Assembly: GCA_001724265.1 (NCBI GenBank) | Contig: MEDY01000154.1 | Coordinates: forward strand, 1-61,550 | Direction: 5' to 3' | Origin: Rhizaria sp. SCN 62-66 | Lineage: Eukaryota; Rhizaria, unplaced | Length of the DNA: 61,550 nt | Part shown: piece after piece, positions 14,001 through 25,300 of the stretch | Position numbering within the stretch: position 1 is the stretch's first letter | Layout of the letters: each line of letters begins with the position of its first letter | Translations under genes and position numbers: made by a program | Notes under the pieces: generated by a model | What the model was told of the DNA's origin: nothing | What the model saw: only the letters and a program-made list of their open reading frames with translations | Databases searched by the model: none

Positions 14001-17000
14001 CAGGGGAAAGTTGGTCACTTTGACAGCAACGTTGTATCCGATACCCAATTCGCCACTACGCGCAAGAAATTCTGGAACTCCATAGGAAAGAACGATGCTT
14101 TTCATCCAGGGCGAATCCTCATTCTCCGAACCCAGTGGGTCTAGCAGCTGACACTGCGGCAGAGCTGTACCCGGGTACTCCGGGTTACCAAAGACATTAA
14201 ACAGGTCTACAGTCACTTCCACCGACGTGATAACAGCCTCGGCGTGGTTGCGCAGATACTGTTCCGTACTGATTGTGAAGGGCACGTTGATTGAGCCAGA
14301 CGTCGCACTCGTGGAGTTGTAACGCGACTCAACAATCCATGCCTCAAGCGGAAAAGCTGCCGTACCGGGCGTCACCGTGATGACAGGCCGCGCACCGAGC
14401 TTGCCGAGCTCGGGCGGGTCTGTGTCAAGCGCGTATTTTGCCGCGGCGTCAGACAAGGCCAGGGGCTCGCTCATACAGCTGATAACATCTTCCAAGCCAC
14501 CCCCACCGCTGGATTCAGAGACTGGCTTGTCGCCGGCAGTTGAAATTAGTGCCGATGTGCACGAAAAGAGCATCACGTCAACACCGTCAACGAGGCCGAA
14601 GGGGAGCGCCATAGCAGTCGGCTTGGGCGGCGTGTTTGACTGGCACGACAGAGTCCACGGCACGCCCGGAAGTACGTCCAAGTCGGCGGGCAGTACAGCG
14701 CCGTAGTCAAAATCATACGTGGTCGAGACAGATCCAGACAAACCAGCACCACGAAATCGAAGCTCACTATCAAGAGCGTCCTTATCAACAAACGCAGTGT
14801 CCTAAAATATCAATCAATAACGAACAAAGCAGAAGCACTGGAAGTCAGATATATCAAATTCGTATGCAAGAAGTTCATCGGAAATGAAGAAATTCTTGTC
14901 AAATGACGATTATCGAATGAAACTACGTTATAAGATATGACGAACCTGAGTAAAATGACAGGTGCCCGATGGGAGCTGTTCGAGGAGAAGTTTAAGTCCG
15001 TTGTCGTCAGGATTAATGTCGTTGGCCGCGGGGTCTGCCAGCTCGAGCTTGATGCCAATGCGGCGTCGGGGCCCAGTGCGGATGCCCGTGGTGGAGCCTG
15101 TGACGACAATTGTGAGGGGCGTCTGGTTCTGTGGAGAGCCAAATTCAAAGCTGGTCGCAACGGGCAATGTCACCATCACCTGAGCGCGCGAACCGGGAAA
15201 CTGCGGCGGCGCAATGGCCTCCAGTCCACATGACGACTGCTGTGCGACCACGCGCGCCGCAGGCCCGGCGGCGTCGGCAGCGGTAGCGCCCTGTACCAGC
15301 GCCAGTGAGAACGCACCACCGGCATGAACAATGGCGCGCGCGGCAGGAGTCTTGCCCGCGAGCAATTGGCACGTGATTGTCAGACCGGCCTGGTACTCGC
15401 TGCCCCGGGAGACGAGAGACGCGAGCACGGTGGCCAGCCAGGGGCGAGGCAGCGAGATCGCCACGCACTGCTGCCCCGCGGGCGCGGCGCCGGGAGCGAG
15501 ACGGGCCGCAGAAGCTGCAACGCGCTGTGAGGAACCAACCATGAACGGACTGTCTTTCGGGAAGGAGCAGTACGCCGATTCGGCACTGTTGTGCGCCGGG
15601 AACAGCTCCATGAAAGACGTGGTCGTGTCAAATGTCGGGTCAGATTCAGTCGGAGCAGCGCGCTCACACACGCGCAGCGCCACGGCGTCGGTGGCAACTA
15701 GCCCAATGCGCAGAAGAGCGGGGAAGCCAACAACGCGGAAGCGCACGTGAGAGGGCCCTTCGGGGTCGATTGAGGAAATGAATGCGGCGCCACAGAAGGC
15801 AGTGCCCAGTGACGGGGTCCGCTGAGGGTCGACGGTGAGCTGCGTTGTATAGCCATGCACCTCCAGGTCGTCGCGCGCCTTGCGATCGCCGCCGGTCAAG
15901 AGTGGGAGCGCGAGCCAGTGCGGGTTCAGAGCAACGGGGTTTTGCAGCACGAGCTTCTCACTGGGCGCCGCAGAAGTCGTGCCGTCGGTGTAGAAGATAG
16001 TCGCAGTGATGTCCCCGCCGCGCAACACGGGCTGCACGTGAAGCATCTCTTCGTACGCCTTGCCCGTAAAAAGCCATGACACAATAAGCAGGCCGTCGAA
16101 GGTCGGCGTGTGCTTCGCGGGCGCAGCGGTGGCCGTTGGCGAGAGCACCATCACGACATAACCTGTCGCCGAGATCGAGTAAGAGGTCGACGTGAAGGCC
16201 TGCGTCTCGCTCGCAATCGCAAACGTGGAGCCGTGTGCGCGAAGCACGTCCGCAACCGCAGAAGGAAACGTCAGCTGCAGAGTTGTGGGGTGCAGCAGCG
16301 GTGACGATAGTGTTGTAGGTAGCGCCGTGACGCGAATTTGCGCCGCAGTGGCGCCAACGGGAAAGGTCACCCACAGCGCACGCACGACCACGGGTGTGAA
16401 GATGTGATCGTGGTAAAATGACGCATAACTAAATTCCCCAATTGTAAGCATCCCCACCCATGTGCAATAATCGTCGATAGGGCTGTTGTTTGAGAGGTAG
16501 CTCGTCGCGCTACCCTGGGAGTAGGGTTCCCACGTGCGGAACGGCGCGACAACAGGGGTACCTATGATGCTAGCGACAACGCGGAAGTACGCACCTGCGG
16601 GTCGCGTGCCTTTGGAGGTGAAAAACACGATATCTTTGTCAGGTGCGCCCAAAGGTCCAGTACTGATGGATAGCGCGGAGATGGGGCCTGTTGAGCTGTT
16701 GTAGTACTCCATCTGTGCGGCCCATGTCATTGTGTTAAATCGGCTGCTATCAACCGAGCCACAGGAAATGGGAATGCGAACACCAGCAAAGTCATTCGGG
16801 ATCGGCATCAGAGAAAATCGGTACTCAATACTCAGCAAATTCGTCGTGTCGGGTGAGTGCAGCGTGGTGACATAGGCGTTTGTGTCACTTACCATTTGCG
16901 CGGCCGCCAGCGCTCCGAGGGTAAGCAAGAGTACAACACAGATCATAATAAAGTTGTATGCACAAGCTTTGCATACAGATTCAAGGCGTTGTCGCACTAT

Positions 17001-17012
17001 GAAGGTGACCAT
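2043..17012 (-). CDS. Giant REJ/GPS multipass membrane protein, polycystin-1-like N-terminal half
   Basis: Three exons (17012-14946, 14801-13755, 13613-2043) join in phase 0 and encode about 4,894 codons ending in TGA. The N-terminus carries a signal sequence (hydrophobic core MICVVLLLTLGALAAA; the ATG at 16946 is an alternative start). A very long extracellular part follows. It includes Cys-rich sushi-like stretches near residues 2090-2210 and a REJ-like region near 2563-3270. A GPS motif (about 3695-3724: paired Cys, then CKCSHLTIF) should undergo autoproteolysis. After it come five predicted helices at about 3765-3786, 3859-3877, 3885-3907, 4590-4612 and 4631-4652, with a long Ser-rich cytosolic loop between TM3 and TM4 and a disordered tail. 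This is the TM1-5 plan of polycystin-1, without a clear PLAT domain and without the six-helix channel. One in-frame TAG lies at residue 1899. A role in adhesion or surface sensing is inferred only. Confidence 0.8.
11031..11033 (-). other. In-frame TAG within the giant REJ/GPS gene
   Basis: The codon after ...LALGATL is TAG, and the same frame continues as ALRQAGSLVSLVAADAD into the 2,971-codon remainder. There is no AT-rich intron at this point. An 84-nt intron with donor GTCAAG and acceptor TTATAG is formally possible but does not fit the GTWCGW donor of the other introns. It is best read as a sense codon, like the three similar sites in the window. Confidence 0.7.
13614..13754 (-). other. 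Intron 2 of the giant REJ/GPS gene (141 nt)
   Basis: Read on the minus strand: exon ...GACCAG, donor GTTCGT, acceptor CTTTTTAG, exon GACTACGAT. Phase 0. AT-rich relative to the exons. Confidence 0.9.
14802..14945 (-). other. Intron 1 of the giant REJ/GPS gene (144 nt)
   Basis: Read on the minus strand: exon ...ACTCAG, donor GTTCGT, acceptor ATATTTTAG, exon GACACTGCG. Phase 0. The AT-rich body has stops in the reading frame. Confidence 0.9.
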
Positions 17013-18073
17013 AAGGTACACGATCAACAGGCAACAACAACAGCAGCTGTTTCGTCGCAGCTGTTACTAGTCGTGGAGAGTGGCCGTGTCAAGTGACAGA
17101 CGATGAGCACTCGCAGGTAGGAGCTAGCTTCGCAGTAAGCAAAAGCAAGCCACGCCAGGTGCACGGCCGTTTGTGATTAGATTATGAGGCCCAACACCTA
17201 AGCAGCGGTGTGCAGACAGCGAGGAGACAAGATGAGGAAGTCGAGCGACAGGTCTCGAGGAACGACTCGCTCGATGCGACGCAGCGCTGGGCATGTCAAA
17301 TGACGCAAAGAAGCAGAGTAAGCGGAGTATATAGTATTACCAATACAGATTTCCCGCATGATACAATTCGCATATCGATATCAGCTTCAATGCAAAGTTA
17401 TACGGTACGCTGACAAGTGTTAGCAAGCTGTCATGCAAGGCCAGAAGAGCAGGCCAATATTAACCACCGACATGTGTCCCTTAGCAGTTCACGAGTAATA
17501 AACACATAGAAAATACAGTAAATTATCGCTAAAAAGTACGCAGGATCCTCTTCACGAACTCAACGAGCCGTACATTCGTATCGCCCAAAACGCACGACGA
17601 CTCCTCTTTCACCCGCCGCTGCGACTGTGGGAGTGACCGTGGGCAGTCACATCAGTCGGTCGGTCAAGCATAGGTCAAGACTTCGACCAAAGACCGACTG
17701 ATCGCGATTTGAATATCCCGATGTGTGTAATGCCTCTGGTTTGGCACAATTGAGATAGATATTAAAAAATATTGCAATAGTACTATTGGAGTATATTTAT
17801 ATTTGTCATAGATGCTTATTCAACGTGTGTTAACGAAAACCCCCAATGTGCGCGAGGCAACTTCATGAAAGGCCGCTGGGTTCAAAATGTCATGCAATTC
17901 AGGGTTGTGTGACGGTGTATGACAAGTATAACTTACGTTTTATTGGAACAACCGTCAGCTATTTAGTTTGTTATGCTCTGATGCGAATTCCACCTCTTGA
18001 GGCTCACGATAACCAACTTGCCTTTTTTTCCGCAGCTTCGTTGTCCCTTCGTTTTTGTTACACACTCTTTATC
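17013..18073. promoter_or_regulatory. Divergent intergenic/promoter region
   Basis: About 1.06 kb separates two divergently transcribed genes, the giant REJ/GPS gene and the reductase gene. It is AT-rich and holds an 11-bp inverted repeat (17651-17702). Just before the reductase ATG, a pyrimidine tract ending CCGCAG (about 18023-18036) could be a 5'-UTR intron acceptor. No convincing TATA box could be assigned. Confidence 0.4.
17651..17702. repeat. 11-bp perfect inverted repeat
   Basis: Arms ATCAGTCGGTC (17651-17661) and GACCGACTGAT (17692-17702) are exact reverse complements around a 30-nt centre. The centre itself holds a smaller imperfect GGTC...GACC dyad. It lies about 370 bp upstream of the reductase start. 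Confidence 0.7.
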
Positions 18074-21000
18074 ATGCTCTCCCCAGGTGCCTCCACATCC
18101 CGAATCGCACTGGCGCTTGGCGCTGCAGTGCTATGCACGGCGTTTACAATCCTTGGCGCATGGCGCTGGGCACAAGACCCCTGGACGGTGTGGCCGGCCG
18201 AACGCAAGAGGCCCTTCTATGGTTACACGCTTGGCGGTCTCGCTGGCCTCTTCGCCATGATCACATTTGCGCCTATTGCCTTTGCCACTTTCCTTTCCGT
18301 TGGCCAGGTAGCGCTGCAATGGTTGGCTACTAACGTTGAGGCCGCCGCCGCTGTGCGCGCGCGCCTTGCCGCCAAGCCTCCCGGCAGCCGCCTTGGCCGT
18401 TTCGTCTCTGCGGACGAGCCCAGCGTGCAGCAGCACGAGCTCCAGCAGCAACAAGCGCGTTCCTCGTATCGCCGCGCTGTTGCGGCATACCTTGGCGTTG
18501 CTTTCCTTGCGCTGGCCGCGCTTGTGGGGCTTACGATCGCGGGCTGGTACGTCGGTGCGCATTGGATCCTGTCGTGTCGCGGTGGACTCTTCTGCATCGC
18601 TTCGGCTTCGCACATCGTGCCGCCCGATCCCGAGGGCACGCCTAGCGCCACGCGCAGCTGGTGGGGCTCCACTGGCGCTATGGTGATGTTTGCCGCACTG
18701 CTTTTCGGCGCCGCCATCGCTGCCCGTGTCGTCGTTGACACCGTCAAGATCATCCGTGGCTCCCACACTGCTGCCTCCGCCGCTGTCTCCACCACTGACA
18801 ATGCGTACGCACAGCTTGGCGACGCCTCCGCGGCCAACGACCAGAAGCCTGTGTTGCGCTCTTCGGTGCGCCCGCTGAGTTTGCGCGGCTTGTTCGCGCT
18901 GTACGCGTGCTGCCTTGTCGCCGCTTTCCTCTTGCTCCTCGTCGGCGGTTACCTTCCGAACGGTTTCTACGCCAAGATGACTCCCGCCGGACTCGCTTCA
19001 GCGGCTCGGCGCGCGGCCGTCGACATCCCCGCCGTTATTGCCGCCGCCAAGGCCAACGGCACCGACGAGGCAGTCGCTGCACAGTGCAAGCAGCGTAACC
19101 TGTTCACGTGCCCCGAGCTACCCGATGCGACAATGATTACCAAGAACCTGCGCCTTGCCGACGAGTGGGTCGTTAAGCTCTACCCCAGCAACGTCATCTT
19201 TTACATCTTCGTTGCGCTGTTCCCGCTTGTCGCGCTGCTTATGCGCTCTGTGCCCGCGCTTGACCGCATCGGCAGCGCTAAGCTCCGCGTGCGCCGCTGC
19301 TCGCCCATCGGAGCGCTTAAGCGTCTCTGCGCGCCTCTGTGCTGCCGTCGCAGCGCTGCCCCGGACGCCGGTAAAGCTGGTCATCTGCAGCAGGCTCCAC
19401 AGCTCTCGCGCTCGTTGCTGTCACAGGATGGCTCCAACAGCAACAGCAGCAGCTTGACTGTCGCGGAGCAACAAAAGGCGGCCCCGCGCGCGCGTATGGC
19501 GTTCTTCACCGTGCGCGAGATCCTTGCCCTGCTCTCGGTGCTTGCAATGGCGCTGCTGTTTTTCTCGTATTGGTTCTTTGACCACAACTGGAACGCCAAG
19601 TTCCCTAACAAGAAGCTCCCCACTCTGGTGGAGAATTGGTGCCGCACACTGGGCCAAGTCGCCACGCTCTTCTTCGCTCTGCTACTCTTCCCCGCAGCGC
19701 GCAACTCGCCCGTGCTGGCGCTGCTGGGCGTGTCGTGGGAGGCCGCAATCCAGTATCACCGCTGGCTGGGCACTGCTTTCCTGGCCGTCACCGCCGCGCA
19801 CGCTGGCGTTGCCATCAAGTGGTATGACGACAAGGGCGGACTCCCCGGTGACCTCGTGCGCGTGCCGATGCTCCATGCGCCGCATAGCAATAACTTCACC
19901 ATCCCTCTCGCGCACTGGGCCACGCTGGCGACGTTTATCTTCATCGGCGGGTTCTCGCTGATCCCACGCGTGCGCCGCGCGTGCTACGAGCTCTTCCTCT
20001 ACGCGCACCTTGCGACGTACCTGCTTCTCACGCCCACAGTGCTGTGGCACGCGCAGGCCTCGTGGGTCTACCTCGCCCCCGGCATGCTCATTTGGGCCGG
20101 CGACAAGGCCGTGCGTCTCTTCCGCTCCACACGCGCCGTCGAGCTGCGCCCCATCGCACTCCCGCCCACGCCCGCGCGCCCCCGCGGCACCGTCGTCATG
20201 GGCGCTGCCGCGTTTGACTGCGGCGCTGCGGGCCAGGTCGTCGAGCTCCGCGTCTCGGCTAAGAGTCTGCAGTTTGCCACGGGTCAGTACGCCTTCATCA
20301 ACGTCGCCGAGCTCTCGCTGTTTGAGTGGCACCCCATGACTGTGTCCTCCGCGTCAGTCTACGCCGGCCGCACCCGCGGAGACGCCGAGGGCAGCGCCGA
20401 CAACGACGTCACTTTCCACATCAAGGCCATGGGCGCTAAGACCTGGACCGACGCGCTGTACAACCACGTTCTTGCTCACCAGCAGAAGCAGCTCGCTCTC
20501 AACGCCGCGAACCCAGACAGCGGAATGGCTGGTGCCGTGGTCCCGCTCCCGCTGCCGCTCACTGTCGCTCTTGACGGCCCCTACGGCCGCCCGCTGGACT
20601 GGGAGAACTACGACGACATCGTGCTTGTCGGCGGCGGCATCGGCTCCACGCCCTGCAAGTCCGTCTTCGAGACCGTTCTGAACCACAAGCGCAATGTCCG
20701 TAGCGGCCGCGACAACGCCGCCACCGCCGGCTCCGCTGTCGAGGGCCCGCGCGTGCACCTTGTCTGCGTGGCGCGCGACGCCTCTCTGTTCGACTGCGTG
20801 CTGCGCGACACCCTCTCCGGGCTGCCGCTGCCCGCGACCACCGCGCAGCATGTCAAGGGCAAGGGCCGTGGTGGCATCGACGACGCGCGTGCCAGCTATA
20901 TTACGGACGACGACTTCACCGTTCAGCTCTTTGTGACGAACCCGTCCACTAGCGCCTCCGCGGTGGTTGGCGGCGTCGACGCGACCGAGTACTATTACTA

Positions 21001-21421
21001 CGAGTCCGACAACGAGGACGCGCGTTCTACCCTGCCCGCGCCCGGTTCTGTTGACTCGATCGGCAACGACCATGGCTTTGAGTATGCCGTGTCCCCGCTT
21101 GCGCCCGTGCCGGCCAGCAAGGCCGCTTCGGCGCGTGTCGACGCCTCGCGCAATATCGCCGCGAGCGCTGTCGCCGAGTCGGGGGCCAGTACCGCGGTCG
21201 CGTCTCGCCTTGCGTTCGGCCGTCCCGACCTCGACGCCGTGATCCCGGCCACGATTACGCGCGCGCAGCCTGGTCACATGGCGCTGTACCAGCCGCAGGC
21301 GCAGCGCGGCGAGCGCAAGACGCTCGTGTTTGTGTGCGGGCCTCAGGCCGTGGTGGAGGAGTGCGAGGCGCTGGCGCACACGCACGGCTACCATTTCCAC
21401 GCAGAGACGTTCACCCTCTAA
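18074..21421 (+). CDS. Ferric reductase/NADPH oxidase-like flavocytochrome
   Basis: A 1,115-residue polytopic membrane protein ending in TAA. It should pass electrons from NAD(P)H through FAD and two haems across a membrane, to ferric iron or oxygen. Two haem-ligand pairs with the family H-x13-H spacing are visible: His562/576 (YHRWLGTAF...AAH) and His645/659 (AHLATYLL...LWH). The FAD motif HPMTVSSA lies at about 753, the nucleotide motif GGGIGSTP at about 853, and the terminal CGP motif at about 1088. At least six extra hydrophobic helices precede the ferric-reductase core. A disordered acidic insert containing DATEYYYYESD sits inside the NAD-binding half. There is no EF-hand. I prefer the ATG at 18074 because it opens directly onto a signal-anchor-like helix. 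An upstream in-frame ATG at 17846 would add 76 residues from AT-rich, non-coding-looking sequence. Iron reductase versus superoxide generator is undecided. Confidence 0.85.
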   Translation: MLSPGASTSRIALALGAAVLCTAFTILGAWRWAQDPWTVWPAERKRPFYGYTLGGLAGLFAMITFAPIAFATFLSVGQVALQWLATNVEAAAAVRARLAAKPPGSRLGRFVSADEPSVQQHELQQQQARSSYRRAVAAYLGVAFLALAALVGLTIAGWYVGAHWILSCRGGLFCIASASHIVPPDPEGTPSATRSWWGSTGAMVMFAALLFGAAIAARVVVDTVKIIRGSHTAASAAVSTTDNAYAQLGDASAANDQKPVLRSSVRPLSLRGLFALYACCLVAAFLLLLVGGYLPNGFYAKMTPAGLASAARRAAVDIPAVIAAAKANGTDEAVAAQCKQRNLFTCPELPDATMITKNLRLADEWVVKLYPSNVIFYIFVALFPLVALLMRSVPALDRIGSAKLRVRRCSPIGALKRLCAPLCCRRSAAPDAGKAGHLQQAPQLSRSLLSQDGSNSNSSSLTVAEQQKAAPRARMAFFTVREILALLSVLAMALLFFSYWFFDHNWNAKFPNKKLPTLVENWCRTLGQVATLFFALLLFPAARNSPVLALLGVSWEAAIQYHRWLGTAFLAVTAAHAGVAIKWYDDKGGLPGDLVRVPMLHAPHSNNFTIPLAHWATLATFIFIGGFSLIPRVRRACYELFLYAHLATYLLLTPTVLWHAQASWVYLAPGMLIWAGDKAVRLFRSTRAVELRPIALPPTPARPRGTVVMGAAAFDCGAAGQVVELRVSAKSLQFATGQYAFINVAELSLFEWHPMTVSSASVYAGRTRGDAEGSADNDVTFHIKAMGAKTWTDALYNHVLAHQQKQLALNAANPDSGMAGAVVPLPLPLTVALDGPYGRPLDWENYDDIVLVGGGIGSTPCKSVFETVLNHKRNVRSGRDNAATAGSAVEGPRVHLVCVARDASLFDCVLRDTLSGLPLPATTAQHVKGKGRGGIDDARASYITDDDFTVQLFVTNPSTSASAVVGGVDATEYYYYESDNEDARSTLPAPGSVDSIGNDHGFEYAVSPLAPVPASKAASARVDASRNIAASAVAESGASTAVASRLAFGRPDLDAVIPATITRAQPGHMALYQPQAQRGERKTLVFVCGPQAVVEECEALAHTHGYHFHAETFTL

Positions 21422-22323
21422 GCACCACTCTCGCTTGCACTTGTAGTAAAAGAGAGCGCGACTGCGACTGTCTTTTCTTTCTTTTATTTTGGAGGACCCT
21501 CTCCTGTTTCTCGAGATACTATTTGCCGTCATATGTTCTTACTTCACTAGGTTCGAGTTCAAAGATATGATATAGTTGTGCTGTATCTAACTATCATATT
21601 TATGGATTATTCCAATGTTGTATTCTTAGGGATTGTGCATGTGTATCGTTACATGTTCTAGCTAAATGCTTTAGAATGTCACCATTACAATTTAACTCAT
21701 GTTTTACCATCGATTCTGTATTTTGTTTTCCGTTCTAGGTTTTTTTTGTTGTTGTATTTTTCACTTGAAGAAATGTTTATTCCACGCTGTTCAACTCTTT
21801 TTGAACAGTCCATGTATTTTTTTAAACCATGGTTTATCGATACGATTTCGCCGCTACACATCGCTCAATTCCTTGCATTTTGCAACACACATCACCATTG
21901 CATCATTTGACAGAATCAACCACCAACATTTCTTCTCACAGCGTCTACATGTGATGAGGGTCCACGGCACTAGAGGCTATGCCCTTACTTAGTAGTTGCA
22001 GTTGTAAACATCGTTGTCTGTTATCTGTCTCGAATGACTTGTCATTCTGTGGCGTGTAGATGTCGCTTTTTCTTTTTGCGCGCTCCGGCCCTGCACGGAT
22101 CATAATCAGCGAAGTCAGTGTCTTGATATAACAAACCATCGTTCAAATGTGTTGAAGCACATCATTTGATCTTGAAATACAGCTTGAGAAACCTCGCGCG
22201 CGCATGAGTGACTCACTAAATCTATGTATCGTAATCAAGTTTAAGAAATGCTATAAACACAGAATCATTCACGTCATTCACCCCATCTTTGTTCAAGCAA
22301 TACCAACACAAGTAAAGCAAGCA
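21422..22323. other. Intergenic stretch between convergent genes
   Basis: About 0.9 kb, AT-rich, with T-rich stretches near 21735-21765 and 21810-21840. It holds the 3' flanks of the reductase and ALC1-like genes. A GGTTCGAGTTC at 21550 resembles a tRNA T-arm, but no matching arms surround it. Confidence 0.55.
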
Positions 22324-25300
22324 TTAGTTGCGTGCCTGTGTCATAATGTACGGGGCATACGGCAGCAGTTCACCCGCCGCAGCGCAGTCGTACAGAAACG
22401 CTGAACTTAGGTTAACGAATGCGCGACGCTTGCAGTACGGACATTCACTCCCTACACAGATAAGAATCCAGAAACAGAGAGCGCATAACAGTGGGAGTTA
22501 GTAAAAATAATGTGCTCACTGTTAAGAAATATAGTCAATTCCAATGGTAGCAAAGCAAACCACGAAAAGGCCTGAAGTAGCAACAGTCGTACCTGGGAGT
22601 CCCGTGATCCAGATGGGGAAGTGCGTGCCCTGCATGCCGCCCATGCGCTCGCGCTCGCGCTCCGTCAGCGTCTGCAAGTGCGGCCTCGCGCCGGGCGCCG
22701 TGGTGAAGCGCTCGGTGAGTTCGTCCACGAACACAGGCGCCGCGACGGCCGCGCCCATCCCCGTGGCCCAGCGTGCAACGGCCGCGACGTCCGCGGGGTG
22801 ACACAGCTCCGCGCTGCGCGTCGGGGCGGGCGGGGCGGTGGCCGCGACGCTGCGGCCGCGCGGAGCCGCAGCGCGGATCAGGGGCTTCTTCGATGGCGCC
22901 AGCGCGACGACGCCGAGCCCGTTTCCGGTGGCGGAGGCGTCGCGCGCGGCGCCGCCGCTGTAGCACTGCGTGCCACTGCAGACGAGCGAGAAAACTGAGG
23001 ACGGAGTCGGCGCGGGCATGTCGTCGGGCGCCGAGGAGAGCCACATCGGCAGCACGACGGTGAGCCCGTCCAGCGGCGCCGCGCGCAGCAGCGCCAGCAT
23101 GGCCTTTCCAGGGGCGTGCGCGCTGACAGTGGCGGGCGGCGCAACTACAGTGTTAACTGCGGGCTCATTGGCAGCGTGTGTATCAACAGAGACGTCAGAT
23201 AGCACCTCCAGTGATGCAGCAGCAGAGCCTGCCTCGAGGTTGGCAACGGCAGCAATGGCAGCTGCAGTCCCGGCAGCTTCAGCTTCAAAATGAGCGGCAA
23301 TAGTGGCCTGAACGTCAGCATCCGACTCGGCATCCGCCTCAGCCGCGGCAAGTGCCTCAGCCTCCGCAGCCGCCGCCGCCTCGGCAGCTGCAACAGCTAC
23401 GGCTTGTCCAGTCGCAGCCTTTCCAGCAGCTTCTGCTTGCGCAGCAGCCTGCGCCTCGTAAAACTCCGCGTCAGCATCGTTGCCATCGCCGTCTTCGAAG
23501 AGAGCCGCAAACGGATCAAGCGCAGTATATCCCTCAGCATCCGCGTCGGCTGCAACCGCGTGGTCATCAAACTGGTCAGAGACAGGCGCGGTGTCCACTG
23601 CAGCACCTACAACAGCATCTGCGTCTTCCATCGGCATGACATGCGTGCCTTCAACACTTTCCTTTGTTGGGTCTGATGACGCAGACGGTTCCCCATTCAG
23701 CATCACAGTGCTATTCGCTGCACGTTGCGTTGCAGTATGAGTCGCGGCTGCGCTCTCGCCGGCGCTGGCCTCGTCCCAGTCAGCGCTAAGCGACCGCTCC
23801 CAGCCCGCGCGCGCGGACACGGCCGTCGCGCCAGCGGCGATGCGACTGGCGCGATCCTCCGCCTCCTCCGTCGCGGCCTGCGCAAGCGCGGCCGCGTCGC
23901 CGCGTTGTCGCGCTGCCAGCGCGCGCGCAGCGGGGTTGTGAGAGTAGTAGCACACAATGGCAGGCACGCCGGCGCCGCCGGCGTAGGTGCGCAACCCGCG
24001 CTCCAGCGCGTACCACACGGCGTTGCCGGCGCCGGCGCCCTGGGACGCGGAGTATCCGTGCTTCGGCGTGACAATTGCGAGGAGCATCGCGGAGGCAAAT
24101 GAGACGCACTTGCGCAGCGCGAGCGCGAAAGCAGCCTCAGAGAACACACGCGTTTGCCGCGAGTAACACACGAGCAACGCTGCGAAAGTCCGCTTGCTGC
24201 CGCCCTGCGCGCCGGCCCCGGCGGCGGTGGGCAGCTCGACGACGTGCACCGAGCCCAGCGGCGCGTCCTGCGCGTCGCCCGCCGCAGCGTCGAACTGCTC
24301 CGCCACTGCGGGGTTCGCCGCGCGCAGCACCGAAAAGATGCCTCCGGTGCCAAAGCGCCCCGGCGCGACAAAGTGCAGCAGCAGCGTGCCGCCGCGCGCC
24401 TCCTGAAACGCGCGCGCAGCCGCGGCGAGCGCGGCGTTGAGTGACCCGCCAGCGGCGCTCGCGATGCGGTGCGCGGACGGCAGCGGAAACCCGAGCGTAC
24501 GGCCGGGCGCGGAGATGTCGGCAAACACGTGGTGCACCGCCGCGCCACCGTCGTCGACGTAACCCTCACTATGAGCACCATCGTCCTCGCTGCCCACGTG
24601 GTCTCGCTTGTCGAGCGCAGCACGCGCAAGCGGGACCGCCCAGTAGTGAGACTGAAGCAGCGACCGCGCCGCGGCGGCAGCAGCGGTGGCCATGGTCGAG
24701 GAAGACTCGGATTCCGCCGAAATTACGGCAGCGCGCCGAGCTGCGACAAGCGCTGCAAGCCTGGTCCGCTCCGCAATAACAGACGTGTCAACATTAACAG
24801 CATCAACGTCTTCTGCAGAGGACGTGGTAGAGCTCGCCTGAGAGACAGCAGCGGCGAGGATACTATCCACATCAGTTTCCCTCGTGTTTGCATCATCTGA
24901 GTCCTCCGTCTCGCTGCCATCAGCATCACTAGCGCGCGCTTTGCTAGGAACCAGTGCAGTCACAGCCGCCTCAACTGTGTCGGGCGCAGGCACTTGTGCC
25001 GAGAGGTAGCAGCGCCCCGCAGCGCCCGCGGCCGCAGCCTCCTCCGCGGCGAACGGCACCACCGCAGCAACAGTAACGGCAGGTGACGGCGCGTGCAGCG
25101 ACACGTTACCAACCGCAGGCAGCTTGGCCCAGCGGCTCTGGCGGCGCGCGCGCACCGCAGCGGCAGAGGACGCCGCGCGCGCTGTATCGCGTGCGTCACG
25201 CGTTTTACGCTGCGCCTGCAGCGCCCAGCGCCGCAAAAGCGCGCACACCGCGTCAGATGCGACAGCGCTGCCCGGCGCCGCTAGCGCGTCCGCTTCCGCG

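Noticed and set aside
17846-18073. N-terminal 76-residue extension of the reductase from an upstream ATG
   Set aside because: AT-rich, no conserved content, and it contains a likely splice acceptor or UTR tract. The ATG at 18074 opens on a proper membrane helix.
21550-21560. tRNA T-arm-like GGTTCGAGTTC
   Set aside because: No acceptor, D or anticodon stem pairs around it. No CUA-anticodon tRNA was found in the window by eye.
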